Shown here: piece by piece, positions 24,379 to 32,824 of the stretch
How positions within the stretch are numbered: position 1 is the stretch's first letter
Layout of the letters: every line of letters begins with the position of its first letter
Assembly: GCF_023155275.1 (NCBI RefSeq)
Contig: NZ_JALMUV010000013.1
Location: 85,260 to 149,259 of the forward strand
Direction of reading: 5' to 3'
DNA: 64,000 bases
Source of the DNA: Streptomyces rhizoryzae
GTDB lineage: Bacteria > Actinomycetota > Actinomycetes > Streptomycetales > Streptomycetaceae
Program-made: the position numbers and the translations under genes
Notes under the pieces: model-generated
What the model was told of the DNA's origin: nothing
The model's input: only the letters and a program-made list of their open reading frames with translations
Database searches by the model: none

Positions 24379-25020
24379 GTGAGCGCCATCGAGCAGACCG
24401 AGGCGGCGCGCCCGCGGGGCACACGCCTGCCACGCCGAGCCCGGCGCAACCAGCTCCTGGGCGCGGCCCAGGAAGTCTTCGTCGCACAGGGCTACCACGC
24501 GGCCGCGATGGACGACATCGCCGAGCGGGCGGGCGTCAGCAAGCCGGTCCTCTACCAGCACTTCCCCGGGAAGCTGGAGCTGTATCTGGCCCTGCTCGAC
24601 CAGCACTGCGAGGCGCTGCTCCAGTCGGTGCGCGCGGCCCTGGAGTCGACCAGCGACAACAAGCAGCGGGTGGCGGCCACCATGGACGCCTACTTCGCCT
24701 ACGTGGAGGACCCGGGCGGCGCCTTCCGGCTGGTCTTCGAGTCGGACCTGACCAACGAGCCGGCGGTCCGCGAGCGGGTCGACAAGGTGTCGCTGGAGTG
24801 TGCCGAGGCGATAAGCGCGGTGATCGCCGAGGACACCGGGCTGTCGCGGGACGAGTCGATGCTGCTGGCCGTGGGCCTGGGCGGGGTGTCCCAGGTGGTG
24901 GCGCGCTACTGGCTGTCCTCGGAGAGCAAGGTGCCGCGGGACACCGCCGTGCAGCTGCTGACCTCGCTCGCCTGGAAGGGCATCGCCGGCTTCCCGCTGC
25001 ACGGCACCGACAACCACTGA
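24379..25020 (+). CDS. TetR family transcriptional regulator
   Basis: 213 residues. The HTH is at about 25-70 (RRNQLLGAAQEVFVAQGYHAAAMDD, RAGVSKPVLYQHFPGKLELY), followed by a helical ligand-binding domain. The GTG at 24379 (MSAIEQTEAARP) has GGGAGG seven bases upstream. A TACGAT -10-like box occurs at 24314-24319. The ligand and targets are not evident; neighbours are an acidic protein and DUF3107. Confidence 0.93.
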   Translation: MSAIEQTEAARPRGTRLPRRARRNQLLGAAQEVFVAQGYHAAAMDDIAERAGVSKPVLYQHFPGKLELYLALLDQHCEALLQSVRAALESTSDNKQRVAATMDAYFAYVEDPGGAFRLVFESDLTNEPAVRERVDKVSLECAEAISAVIAEDTGLSRDESMLLAVGLGGVSQVVARYWLSSESKVPRDTAVQLLTSLAWKGIAGFPLHGTDNH

Positions 25021-25137
25021 CCGTGTTCGCTGCGGGCGTGGCCGCGGACGCCGTCTCCGTCCCCGTACCGGGCTAATGTGTGCTGCGTACCGCGCGGCCG
25101 GCCGCGCACATCACCGACCGTCGGAGGGACATAAGCC

Positions 25138-25365
25138 GTGGAGGTCAAGATCGGCGTGCAGCACTCGCCCCGCGAGATCGTGCTGGAGAGCGGGCAGTCT
25201 GCCGAAGAGGTCGAGCGTGCCGTGGACGAGGCGCTGACCGGCAAGTCCGAGCTGCTGAAGCTGGTGGACGACCACGGTCGCAAGGTCCTGGTCGCCGCGG
25301 ACCGGGTGGCCTACGTGGAGATCGGCGAGCCGACGACCCGCAAGGTCGGTTTCGGCACGCTCTGA
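25138..25365 (+). CDS. DUF3107 family protein
   Basis: 75 residues, the full family length: VEVKIGVQHSPREIVLESGQ, then AVDEALTGKSELLKLVDDHGR and VAYVEIGEPTTRKVGFG. This small cytoplasmic actinobacterial family has no known function. The GTG at 25138 follows a GGAGGGACATAAGCC ribosome binding site. A TAATGT -10-like box lies at 25074-25079. A strong hairpin follows the stop. Confidence 0.95.
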   Translation: MEVKIGVQHSPREIVLESGQSAEEVERAVDEALTGKSELLKLVDDHGRKVLVAADRVAYVEIGEPTTRKVGFGTL

Positions 25366-25411
25366 GCGGCGACCGCCCGGCGCGCAGGCGCCGGGACACG
25401 CGAACGGAAGG

Positions 25412-25447
25412 GCGGCGGCCCGGAGAACGGAATCTCCGGGCCGCCGC
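25412..25447 (+). terminator. 15-bp perfect hairpin after DUF3107
   Basis: GCGGCGGCCCGGAGA (25412-25426) pairs with 25433-25447 around an ACGGAA loop, 46 bases after the DUF3107 stop. Confidence 0.85.
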
Positions 25448-25704
25448 TCCGTGCTGTCCGGCGCCGGGACCGCCCCACCCCGCTGCCGTTTCCCTGTCCT
25501 CCCCCTTGCCTTCCGCTGCGGTTCCGCCGCTGTCCACAGACCGGACACTCCGGCGGAAATTCCTTGCCCGATGGCCGGATGAAGGCGCACGCTGAGCGGA
25601 CAAGCGGGTCGACGACCGGAGGGTTGCTGCCGGTGACCCCTGGGTACGACCGCCTACGACCGATTTGTTCGTCCGATCGGCCTCGTCACGCGGGAGGGAA
25701 CAGC
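25448..25704. other. Intergenic; terminator behind, probable promoter ahead
   Basis: Together with the hairpin this completes a 339-base gap between DUF3107 and a small membrane protein gene. GTTCGTCCGATCGG near 25668 is a modest inverted sequence. No gene is supported. Confidence 0.4.
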
Positions 25705-25998
25705 ATGATCTGGGAAGCGCTCGGCGCCGTGATCGTCGGATTCGCCATCGCCCTGTCCGCCCGGCGCTGGCTTCCGGAGCGGTTCCCGTCCCCCGCCCTG
25801 ACGCTGGCGACCGGCCCGGCCGCGGCGCTGCTCGGCGCGCTGCTGACCCGCTCGATCCTCGGCCCCGGCCACCCCGTCCAGGTGCTGGTCGCCGCGCTCG
25901 CGGTGGGCTCGGCGCTGCTGTCGGTGCTGGTCCGGCCGCCGCGCAGCCCGGTCCGCCGGCCGGCCGCCCCGCTCAAGCGCCACCGGACGGCCTGCTGA
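25705..25998 (+). CDS. Small integral membrane protein
   Basis: 97 residues with three hydrophobic stretches (WEALGAVIVGFAIALSARRW, LTLATGPAAALLGALLTRSI, VQVLVAALAVGSALLSVLV) and a basic Pro/Arg tail. The ATG at 25705 follows CGGGAGGGAACAGC. No catalytic residues are recognised. It is convergent with the ferritin-like gene. Confidence 0.8.
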   Translation: MIWEALGAVIVGFAIALSARRWLPERFPSPALTLATGPAAALLGALLTRSILGPGHPVQVLVAALAVGSALLSVLVRPPRSPVRRPAAPLKRHRTAC

Positions 25999-26050
25999 CC
26001 GCCCGGTCCGCGCGTCGCGGCGGCGCCCGGCCCGCCGGTGCGGATCCGGC

Positions 26051-26788
26051 TCAGGCCGCCAGGCCCAGCGCCGCCATCCGCTTGGTGTGCGCCTCGGTGA
26101 TCCGGGAGAACATCCGGCCGACCTCGGCCAGGTCGAAGCCGTCGGCGACCCCGCCGACCAGCATCGTGGAGAGCGCGTCGCGGTCCGCGACCACCCGCTG
26201 CGCCTGCGAGAGCGCCTCACCCATCAGCCGGCGGGCCCACAGCGCCAGCCGCCCGCCGACCCGCGGCTCGGCCTCGATGGCGGCCCGCACCTTCTCCACC
26301 GCGAAGGTGGCGTGGCCGGTGTCGTCCAGCACCGCGAGCACCAGGTCGCGGGTGTCGGAGTCCAGCCGGGCCGCGACCTCGCGGTAGAAGTCGCTGGCGA
26401 TCGAGTCGCCGACGTACGCCTTGACCAGGCCCTCCAGCCAGTCCGACGGCGCGGTCTGGCGGTGGAACTCGTCCAGGGCGGCGGCGAACGGCTCCATGGC
26501 CTCGTTCGGCTCGGCCTGGATCTCGGCGAGCCGGTCCCGCAGCCGCTCGAAATGGTGGAATTCCGCCGAGGCCATCTTCGCCAGCTCGGCCTTGTCGTCC
26601 ATCGTCGGGGCGAGCTTGGCGTCCTCCGCCAGCCGCTCGAAGGCGGACAGCTCGCCGTACGCGAGGGCGCCGAGCAGATCGATCACAGCGGCCCGGTAGT
26701 GCGGGTCGGCGGATGCCCGGTCCCAGTCCTGGGCGGCGATTCCGGTGTGTTCTCGCGCGTCAGCCGCGGCGTTGTCAGGCGTCTCCAT
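26051..26788 (-). CDS. Ferritin-like fold protein (MiaE-like diiron hydroxylase family)
   Basis: 245 residues, almost all helical. Carboxylate/His motifs spaced as in ferritin-like diiron proteins are visible: LAYGELSAFERL, AEFHHFERLRDRL and DTGHATFAVEKV. Streptomyces homologues are annotated as ferritin-like or tRNA-(ms2io6A)-hydroxylase-like; the reaction is unproven. The ATG at 26786-26788 starts METPDNAAADAREHTG. It is divergent from the DEAD-box helicase gene, with a 423-base shared upstream region. Confidence 0.88.
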   Translation of the reverse strand: METPDNAAADAREHTGIAAQDWDRASADPHYRAAVIDLLGALAYGELSAFERLAEDAKLAPTMDDKAELAKMASAEFHHFERLRDRLAEIQAEPNEAMEPFAAALDEFHRQTAPSDWLEGLVKAYVGDSIASDFYREVAARLDSDTRDLVLAVLDDTGHATFAVEKVRAAIEAEPRVGGRLALWARRLMGEALSQAQRVVADRDALSTMLVGGVADGFDLAEVGRMFSRITEAHTKRMAALGLAA

Positions 26789-27211
26789 GACCGGCACAAT
26801 AGCCCGCCACGGGGCCCCCGGAAGGCCCTGGTCAGCCACCGCGGAGCCACCCGCGGGGGTGATCGCCGGGACAGGCCCGGCGCCCGTGACGAATTCCTCA
26901 TCCATACACGCCTTCGGATTCAGCGGCGATATCCGGGGTACAGTGCTAAAGGACCCGCCGAGTATCGGTGGGTCGTTCCACGAAAGCGGATGCCCGGTCG
27001 GTGGCCCGATCGGCTCCAACCGACCGCCCTCCGCGCGGCGCGTGCCCACGTACGCACGGCAGGAGGGACCCGCTCGCGGCAGGAGTGCCTGAGCGACGGC
27101 AGTGGTCCCGCACCGACCGGCCCCTCGGGCCGGCGCCGTACGAACCCGTACGACGGTGCGGTACGACCCCCGTCGCCGCCTCTCGCCGCGTCTCACAGAA
27201 GAGGCAAGACT
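26789..27211. promoter_or_regulatory. Divergent upstream region of ferritin-like and DEAD-box genes
   Basis: 423 bases without a gene. TACAGT at 26939-26944 is a possible -10 for the rightward helicase gene and would give a leader of about 260 bases. The leader ends in AGAAGAGG seven bases before a CTG codon. Cold-shock DEAD-box genes in other bacteria also have long regulatory leaders; that parallel is inference only. Confidence 0.45.
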
Positions 27212-29635
27212 CTGTCCACTACGTTCCGTGATCTCGGTATCTTCCCCGAGACCGCCGAGGCGCTGGAAGCCGTCGGCATCGTTTCCCCCTTCCCCATCCA
27301 GGAGCTGACGCTCCCCGTCGCGCTCTCCGGCAACGACGTCATCGGCCAGGCCAAGACCGGCACCGGCAAGACGCTGGGCTTCGGCCTGCCGCTGCTGGAG
27401 CGGGTCACCGTCCCCGCCGACGTCGAGGCCGGCCGGGCCGCGCCCGAGCAGCTGACCGAGGCGCCGCAGGCCCTCGTCGTCGTGCCCACCCGCGAGCTGT
27501 GCCAGCAGGTCACCAACGACCTGCTCACCGCCGGCAAGGTCCGCAACGTCCGGGTGCTGGCGATCTACGGCGGCCGGGCCTACGAGCCGCAGGTCGAGGC
27601 GCTGAAGAAGGGCGTCGACGTGGTCGTCGGCACGCCCGGCCGGCTGCTGGACCTCGCGGGCCAGAAGAAGCTCGACCTCTCCCGGGTGCGCACCCTGGTC
27701 CTGGACGAGGCCGACGAGATGCTCGACCTGGGCTTCCTGCCCGACGTCGAGAAGATCCTCCAGCTGCTGCCGGCCAAGCGGCAGACCATGCTGTTCTCGG
27801 CGACCATGCCCGGCCAGGTCATCTCGCTGGCCCGCCGCTACATGTCGCAGCCCACCCACATCCGGGCCACCGCCCCGGACGACGAGGGCGCGACGGTCGC
27901 CAACATCACCCAGCGCGTCTACCGCGCGCACTCCCTCGACAAGCCGGAGATGGTCGCCCGCATCCTCCAGGCGCGCGGCCGCGGGCTGGCGATGGTCTTC
28001 TGCCGGACCAAGCGGACCGCGGCGGACATCTCCGACCAGCTGACCCGGCGCGGTTTCGCGGCCGGCGCGGTCCACGGCGACCTCGGCCAGGGCGCCCGCG
28101 AGCAGGCGCTGCGCGCGTTCCGCAACGGCAAGGTCGATGTGCTGGTGTGCACCGACGTCGCCGCCCGCGGTATCGACGTCGAGGGCGTGACGCACGTCAT
28201 CAACTACCAGTCGCCCGAGGACGAGAAGACCTACCTGCACCGGATCGGCCGCACCGGCCGGGCCGGCGCCAAGGGCACCGCGGTCACCCTCGTCGACTGG
28301 GACGACATCCCGCGCTGGAAGCTGATCAACAAGGCGCTGGACCTGGCGTTCGACGAGCCGGAGGAGACCTACTCCACCTCGCCGCACCTCTACGAGCAGC
28401 TGGACATCCCCGAGGGCACCAAGGGCGTGCTGCCGCGCGCCGAGCGCACCCGGGCCGGGCTGGCGGCCGAGGAGGTCGAGGACCTGGGCGAGACCGGCGG
28501 CCGCGGGCGCGGCGGCCGGCGGTCCGGGGGCCGGGAGGCCAAGGAGGCCGCCGAGGAGCCGCAGCGGACCCGTACGCCGCGCCGGCGGCGCCGGACCCGG
28601 AGCGGGGCCCCCGTCGAGCAGCCGGCCGGGACGGACGCGCCGCAGGCCGCGGACGCCGCGGTGAGCACGGCCGGCGGCGACGAGGCCGCCGCGGCGGTGC
28701 GGACGCCCCGCCGCCGGCGCCGTACCCGGGGCGCGGTGGCGGCTGCCGCCGAGGTCCCGGCCGCGGTGGCGGACGCTTCGCAGACCGCGGTGGAGCCGGT
28801 GTCCGCACCGGCCGCCACCGCCGAGCCCGCCGTGGTGCCGGCCCCCGCCGCCGGTCCGGAGGCCGGGACGGACGCCGAGGCGGCCGCCGCGCCGCGCCGC
28901 CGCCGTACCCGCGGGGCCGCCAAGGCCGTCGCGGACGAGCCGGTGGCCGTCGCCGCGGAGGCCGCGCCGGAGAGCGCCGTGGAGGCCGCACCGGAGAAGC
29001 CCAAGCGGACCCGCAAGCGGACCACCGCCGCCGCCAGGAAGGCGGAGGCCGCGGTGGACGCGGCCGAGGCGCCGGCCGAGGCCCCCGCCCCGGCGGAGGC
29101 GGAGGCTCCGGCCAAGCCGAAGCGGACCCGGACCCGCAAGGCGGCCGCCGCGGCGCCCGTGGACGCGGCCCCCCTGGCCCCGGTCGACGGCACCGACGCC
29201 CCCGCCGAGGAGGCCCCGGCCAAGCCGAAGCGGACGCGGAAGACGGCCACGGCCAAGACCGCCGCCGCCAAGACCGCCACCAAGGCCACCGCCACCGCCC
29301 CGGTCACCGACGCCCCCGACGCCCCCGCCGAGGAGGCCCCGGCCAAGCCCAAGCGGACGCGGAAGACGGCCACGGCCAAGACCGCCGCCACCAAGACCGC
29401 CACCAAGGCCACCGCCACCGCCCCGGTCACCGACGCCCCCGGCGGCACCGCCGAGGAAGCCCCGGCCAAGCCCAAGCGGACGCGGAAGACCGCCGCCGCC
29501 AAGGCCGCCGCGGACGCCCCCGAGGCCGCTGCCGCCGACACCGCGGAGGGTGCCGAGGCCCCGCCGAAGCGGACCCGCAAGCGGACCACGGCGGCCAAGA
29601 AGGCGCAGCCGGCCGAGGCACCGGCCGCGAGCTGA
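27212..29635 (+). CDS. DEAD-box RNA helicase with long basic Ala/Lys/Arg tail; CTG start
   Basis: About 807 residues. The core has the Q motif (PFPIQ), AKTGTGKT near residue 46, PTRELCQQV, TPGRLLDL, LDEADEMLD near 165, SAT, and HRIGRTGRAG near 343. The final 395 residues are low-complexity, with arginine-rich blocks (RRRRRTRSG-like) and repeated KPKRTRKTA units resembling histone H1 or HU tails, likely for nucleic acid binding. Family members remodel RNA in ribosome assembly or decay. Homologues begin STTFRDLG; here that point is preceded by CTG (27212-27214) with AAGAGG seven bases upstream, and no ATG, GTG or TTG lies in frame for about 75 codons upstream. Confidence 0.93.
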   Translation: MSTTFRDLGIFPETAEALEAVGIVSPFPIQELTLPVALSGNDVIGQAKTGTGKTLGFGLPLLERVTVPADVEAGRAAPEQLTEAPQALVVVPTRELCQQVTNDLLTAGKVRNVRVLAIYGGRAYEPQVEALKKGVDVVVGTPGRLLDLAGQKKLDLSRVRTLVLDEADEMLDLGFLPDVEKILQLLPAKRQTMLFSATMPGQVISLARRYMSQPTHIRATAPDDEGATVANITQRVYRAHSLDKPEMVARILQARGRGLAMVFCRTKRTAADISDQLTRRGFAAGAVHGDLGQGAREQALRAFRNGKVDVLVCTDVAARGIDVEGVTHVINYQSPEDEKTYLHRIGRTGRAGAKGTAVTLVDWDDIPRWKLINKALDLAFDEPEETYSTSPHLYEQLDIPEGTKGVLPRAERTRAGLAAEEVEDLGETGGRGRGGRRSGGREAKEAAEEPQRTRTPRRRRRTRSGAPVEQPAGTDAPQAADAAVSTAGGDEAAAAVRTPRRRRRTRGAVAAAAEVPAAVADASQTAVEPVSAPAATAEPAVVPAPAAGPEAGTDAEAAAAPRRRRTRGAAKAVADEPVAVAAEAAPESAVEAAPEKPKRTRKRTTAAARKAEAAVDAAEAPAEAPAPAEAEAPAKPKRTRTRKAAAAAPVDAAPLAPVDGTDAPAEEAPAKPKRTRKTATAKTAAAKTATKATATAPVTDAPDAPAEEAPAKPKRTRKTATAKTAATKTATKATATAPVTDAPGGTAEEAPAKPKRTRKTAAAKAAADAPEAAAADTAEGAEAPPKRTRKRTTAAKKAQPAEAPAAS
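29207..29500 (+). repeat. 123-bp tandem repeat in the helicase tail
   Basis: Copies begin at 29207, 29330 and 29453 (exactly 123 bases apart), the last partial. Each encodes 41 residues starting EEAPAKPKRTRKTA. The first two copies are nearly identical at the DNA level, pointing to recent duplication. Confidence 0.92.
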
Positions 29636-29771
29636 TCCGGCCCGCCTCCGACGGCACCGCACGACGACCCGGCCCCGCCCCGCGCGGGTGCCGGGTCGTC
29701 GGCGTTCCGGGCGCCGCTGCCCGCCGGCCGGGACACCGGCGTACCGGCCGGTTTTCACCCGGCCGGGCCGC

Positions 29772-29777
29772 TAGCCT
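29772..29777 (+). promoter_or_regulatory. -10 box TAGCCT for a leaderless transcript
   Basis: TAGCCT ends six bases before the ATG at 29784 and no ribosome binding site is visible, so the transcript probably starts at or within a base or two of the ATG. Confidence 0.65.
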
Positions 29778-29783
29778 CGTCCC

Positions 29784-30650
29784 ATGAGCAGGCCGCCCAC
29801 CCTCACGCTGCCGCCGTGCGCCCGCGCGTACCGGCTCGACACCGCACGCGGCGCCTTCGCCGTGCACGACGCCCGCCCCGCCGCCGCGCCGCTGGGCACC
29901 GCCCTCCTCGTCCCCGGGTTCACCGGCAGCAAGGAGGACTTCCTCGCGCTGCTGGCCCCGCTGGCCGCGGCCGGGTTCCGGGCGGTCGCGGTGGACGGCC
30001 GCGGCCAGCACGAGACCCCCGGCCCGCGCGACCAACAGGCTTACGAGCAGCGGGAGTTGGCCCTCGACGTACAGGCTCAGGCGCGGGCCCTGCGGGAGTC
30101 CGGCGGCGGGCCGCTGCACCTGCTGGGGCATTCGCTCGGCGGACTGATCACCCGGGCCGCGGTGCTGTGCGACCCGGCGCCGTTCCGTTCGCTGACCGTG
30201 CTCAGCTCCGGCCCGGCGGCCATCGACCCGGCCCAGCAGGCACGGGTGCGGATGCTGATCGGCGCACTGGGCACGATGGACATGGCGCGGGTGTGGGAGG
30301 CGATGCGGGCACTCGACCCGCCGGAGGCGGCGGACCCGGACGTACCGCGGGAGATCGCCGCGTTCCTGCGGCGGCGCTGGCTGAACACCGTCCCCGAGCA
30401 GCTGATCGCCACCGGCCGGCAGATGCTCGCCGAGCCCGACCGGGTCGCGGAGCTGGCCCGCGCCGGGCTGCCGGTCCACGTCGTCTCGGGCACCGTGGAC
30501 TACGCCTGGCCGGTGCCGCTGATGGACGACATGGCCCGCCGGCTCGCCGCCCGCCGCACCGTCATCGAGGGCGCCGAGCACTCACCGAACGCGGAACGGC
30601 CGCAGAAGACCGCGGAGGCGCTGGCGGGTTTCTGGAGCGAGTTCGGCTGA
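29784..30650 (+). CDS. Alpha/beta hydrolase
   Basis: 288 residues: LLVPGFTGSKEDFLALL oxyanion region, VDGRGQHETPG, nucleophile Ser in LLGHSLGGLIT, acid near VSGTVDYAWPV and His in GAEHSPNAERP. It probably hydrolyses a small ester or similar; the substrate is unknown. The gene appears leaderless. Its last 34 bases plus stop are duplicated 48 bases downstream, outside the reading frame. Confidence 0.92.
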   Translation: MSRPPTLTLPPCARAYRLDTARGAFAVHDARPAAAPLGTALLVPGFTGSKEDFLALLAPLAAAGFRAVAVDGRGQHETPGPRDQQAYEQRELALDVQAQARALRESGGGPLHLLGHSLGGLITRAAVLCDPAPFRSLTVLSSGPAAIDPAQQARVRMLIGALGTMDMARVWEAMRALDPPEAADPDVPREIAAFLRRRWLNTVPEQLIATGRQMLAEPDRVAELARAGLPVHVVSGTVDYAWPVPLMDDMARRLAARRTVIEGAEHSPNAERPQKTAEALAGFWSEFG

Positions 30651-30703
30651 CGGAGGCGCCCCAGGGCGCTGGCGGGTTTCTGGAGCGAGTTCGGCTGACG
30701 GAG
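30617..30703 (+). repeat. Duplicated 39-bp gene end
   Basis: Bases 30617-30655 (end of the hydrolase gene, its TGA and five more bases) recur exactly at 30665-30703. The second copy is non-coding remnant. Confidence 0.93.
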
Positions 30704-30754
30704 CGCCTCGGGCGCCGGGCAGGGCCGGGCCTCCCCGCCCGGCCGCCGGCGGGC

Positions 30755-31693
30755 CTAGAACCGCCCCTGTACGTGGTCCCAGAAGCCGTCGCGGAGCACC
30801 CGGCGGAGGTCGGCGTGGCCGCGCAGCGAGTGGTGGAGCAGGGCCTCGGCGGCGGTGAGGAGTTCCTGGTCGACGGTCCCGGGCAGGTACGGGTGGCCGG
30901 GCAGCAGGTCCGCCACCCAGGCCGGGCCGCGCTCCGCCAGCCACTGGGCGGCGACCCGGGCGCCGACGAACCGCACCTCCTCGCGGCTGGGCACCGGCCC
31001 CTCCCCGGCCCCCGCTTCGAGGCCCTCGCCGCCCGTCCGGCGGGTGACATAGGGCTTGCAGAAGTCCAGGTCGAAGGTGCGCGCGCTGTCGACCTCCCAC
31101 ATCAGCGGCTCGGCCTGGTTGCGGCCGCCGGGAGCCTCGATGCCCCACAGGTGGACCCGCGCGCCGTAGCCCTGGGCCGCCTCGACCGCGGAGACCAGGT
31201 CCTCGTCGCCGCCGATCAGCACCGCGTCGGTGATCGCGCGGTGCCGGGCCAGTGACTCCAGGTCGGTGCGGATCAGCGAGTCGACGCCCTTCTGCTGGTT
31301 GTGGGCGTTGAGGTTGCCGAGCCGGACCTTGACGTCGGGGAGTTCGGCGATCCGCTGCTGTTCCTGGGTGTGGATCCGGCGGCGGGCGCCGTCGTACCAG
31401 TAGACCCGCAGCAGCCGGCTGTCCGGGAAGATCGTGCGGGCCTTGTCGATGAACGCCTCGATGATCCCCTCGGCGTCCAGCTCGAACGTCCTGCGGTCCT
31501 CCGTGCCGGCGACCAGCCGCCCGGTCGCCGCGTAGACGTAGCCGGCGTCGACGAAGACCGCGTGGGTGGAGGGGGTGGTGGCGACCTCGGCGAGCACCCT
31601 GGTGAGCAGCTCGTTGGTGCGCGCGATACCGGCGGCGAGCGCCGCGAGGTCGGTGGGGCCGGTGGGCCGGAGGTCGTTCATTTCGGGACCCAT
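30755..31693 (-). CDS. NYN-domain (DUF88/limkain-type) ribonuclease-like protein
   Basis: 312 residues. The PIN-like NYN core shows an N-terminal Asp in HAVFVDAGYVYAAT, VYWYDGARRR, the KGVDSLIRTDLESLA block and the acidic IGGDEDLVSAVEAA, together giving the metal-binding carboxylates of this nuclease fold. The C-terminal 120 residues form a helical extension ending VLRDGFWDHVQGRF. The RNA target is unknown. The ATG at 31691-31693 is used; another ATG four codons later is possible and neither has a strong ribosome binding site. Confidence 0.9.
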   Translation of the reverse strand: MGPEMNDLRPTGPTDLAALAAGIARTNELLTRVLAEVATTPSTHAVFVDAGYVYAATGRLVAGTEDRRTFELDAEGIIEAFIDKARTIFPDSRLLRVYWYDGARRRIHTQEQQRIAELPDVKVRLGNLNAHNQQKGVDSLIRTDLESLARHRAITDAVLIGGDEDLVSAVEAAQGYGARVHLWGIEAPGGRNQAEPLMWEVDSARTFDLDFCKPYVTRRTGGEGLEAGAGEGPVPSREEVRFVGARVAAQWLAERGPAWVADLLPGHPYLPGTVDQELLTAAEALLHHSLRGHADLRRVLRDGFWDHVQGRF

Positions 31694-31764
31694 TGTCCGT
31701 GCGGGCGCTCGGCGGGCACAACCACGGCGGTCGCCGCACACCCATGGCGGCCCCCGCACACCCA

Positions 31765-31802
31765 TTCCTTAGCCCATGAAAAATTTTCCTTAGCGTAGGG
31801 AA
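31765..31802. promoter_or_regulatory. Repeated TTCCTTAGC elements, candidate operator
   Basis: TTCCTTAGC occurs at 31765-31773 and 31786-31794, 21 bases (two helical turns) apart, and the second copy forms an imperfect palindrome with TAGGGAA at 31796-31802. The stretch is AT-rich for this genome and lies between the divergent NYN gene and the gene at 31913. Confidence 0.5.
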
Positions 31803-31912
31803 TCATTTCAGCTGTATGCTCGTTGTACCCATACGGAACGCCTGGCAACGAAGCCGGGCACGTCCTGTCATTCAGTTCTCCGCAGGAGGATCAGACGAAG
31901 GGAGAAGCCCGT

Positions 31913-32065
31913 ATGCGCTTCGAGATCATGCGCCTGGACGATGCCGACGGCGCCGCCGTGGACAGCACCGTCGTGGACGCCGCCTCCGTCAACCAGATCG
32001 TGCAGCAGGCCGCCGCCATAGGGCAGCGGATCTACATCCGCCCGGCCGACACCGCCGCCCGCTGA
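31913..32065 (+). CDS. Conserved 50-residue protein
   Basis: A complete short product starting MRFEIMRLDDADGAAVDST and ending with QRIYIRPADTAAR. GAAGGGAGAAGCCC precedes the ATG. Very similar small proteins occur in many Streptomyces, as I recall them, without assigned function. It has its own upstream region with repeated elements and a downstream hairpin, so it is a single-gene unit. Confidence 0.8.
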   Translation: MRFEIMRLDDADGAAVDSTVVDAASVNQIVQQAAAIGQRIYIRPADTAAR

Positions 32066-32168
32066 CCGCCACCCCTCACCGCCACCCGGCGTCGAGGCAC
32101 CCATGGCGTAGCGACACACGTACCGCGTACCCGCGCCCGTCCCGATGACGCGCCGCCGATGCGCGAAA

Positions 32169-32199
32169 CGCCCCCGTACGGAAGTTCCGTACGGGGGCG
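32169..32199. terminator. 15-bp hairpin between convergent genes
   Basis: CGCCCCCGTACGGAA (32169-32183) is complementary to 32185-32199. It separates the 50-residue gene from marC, transcribed towards it. Confidence 0.85.
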
Positions 32200-32218
32200 C
32201 CGTCGTCCTCCGGGCCGG

Positions 32219-32824
32219 TCAGGAGCCCTGGATGACCTGGGTGACGCCGTTGATGATCTGCTGCACCGCGAGCGCGGAGAGCATCATGCCGGCCAGCCGG
32301 GTCACCAGGACCACCCCGCCGTCCTTGATCACCCGGATGATCACCAGCGAGAACCGCATCGCCAGGTAGAGCACCACGTGGATCGCCGCGATCGCCACCC
32401 AGACCGCGATCCGGGAGGCGGTGTCCTGCGCGTGCTGGACCGCGAGGATCACCGAGACGATCGCGCCCGGCCCGGCCAGCAGCGGCATGCCCAGCGGCAC
32501 CAGCGCCACGTTGACGTCCTTGGTCTGGGTCGGCTCCTCGGACTTGCCGGTCAGCAGGTCCAGCGCGACCAGCAGGAGCAGCAGACCGCCGGCGATCATC
32601 AGCGCGGGCGTGGAGATGTGCAGCCGCCCCAGGATCTGCTTGCCGAAGAGGCCGAAGACGGCGATCACGCCGAACGCGACGGCGGCCGCCTGCCAGGCCA
32701 TCCGGCGCTGCACCTTGGCCGGGCGGCCGGCGGTGAGGGCCAGGAAGATCGGCGTGATGCCCGGGGGGTCCATGATGACAAAAAGCGTGACAAAGAGGGT
32801 GCTGAAAACGGCGACGTCGAACAC
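32219..32824 (-). CDS. MarC family integral membrane protein
   Basis: 201 residues with six hydrophobic segments. The family signature FVIMDPPGITPIFLALTAG lies in the first third and PLLAGPGAIVSVI in the middle. MarC proteins are inner-membrane proteins of unresolved transport role; the name does not imply drug resistance. The GTG at 32822-32824 gives MFDVAVFST. Confidence 0.93.
   Translation of the reverse strand: MFDVAVFSTLFVTLFVIMDPPGITPIFLALTAGRPAKVQRRMAWQAAAVAFGVIAVFGLFGKQILGRLHISTPALMIAGGLLLLLVALDLLTGKSEEPTQTKDVNVALVPLGMPLLAGPGAIVSVILAVQHAQDTASRIAVWVAIAAIHVVLYLAMRFSLVIIRVIKDGGVVLVTRLAGMMLSALAVQQIINGVTQVIQGS

Noticed and set aside
26789..29758. Minus-strand frame joining the ferritin-like gene with the antisense of the helicase tail
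   Set aside because: Only the ferritin-like part from 26788 downwards has family motifs; the rest is low-complexity mirror sequence.
29772..30650. Reading the duplicated gene end as a second hydrolase fragment or mobile-element footprint
   Set aside because: No target-site duplication or terminal inverted repeats; a simple 39-base tandem copy explains it.
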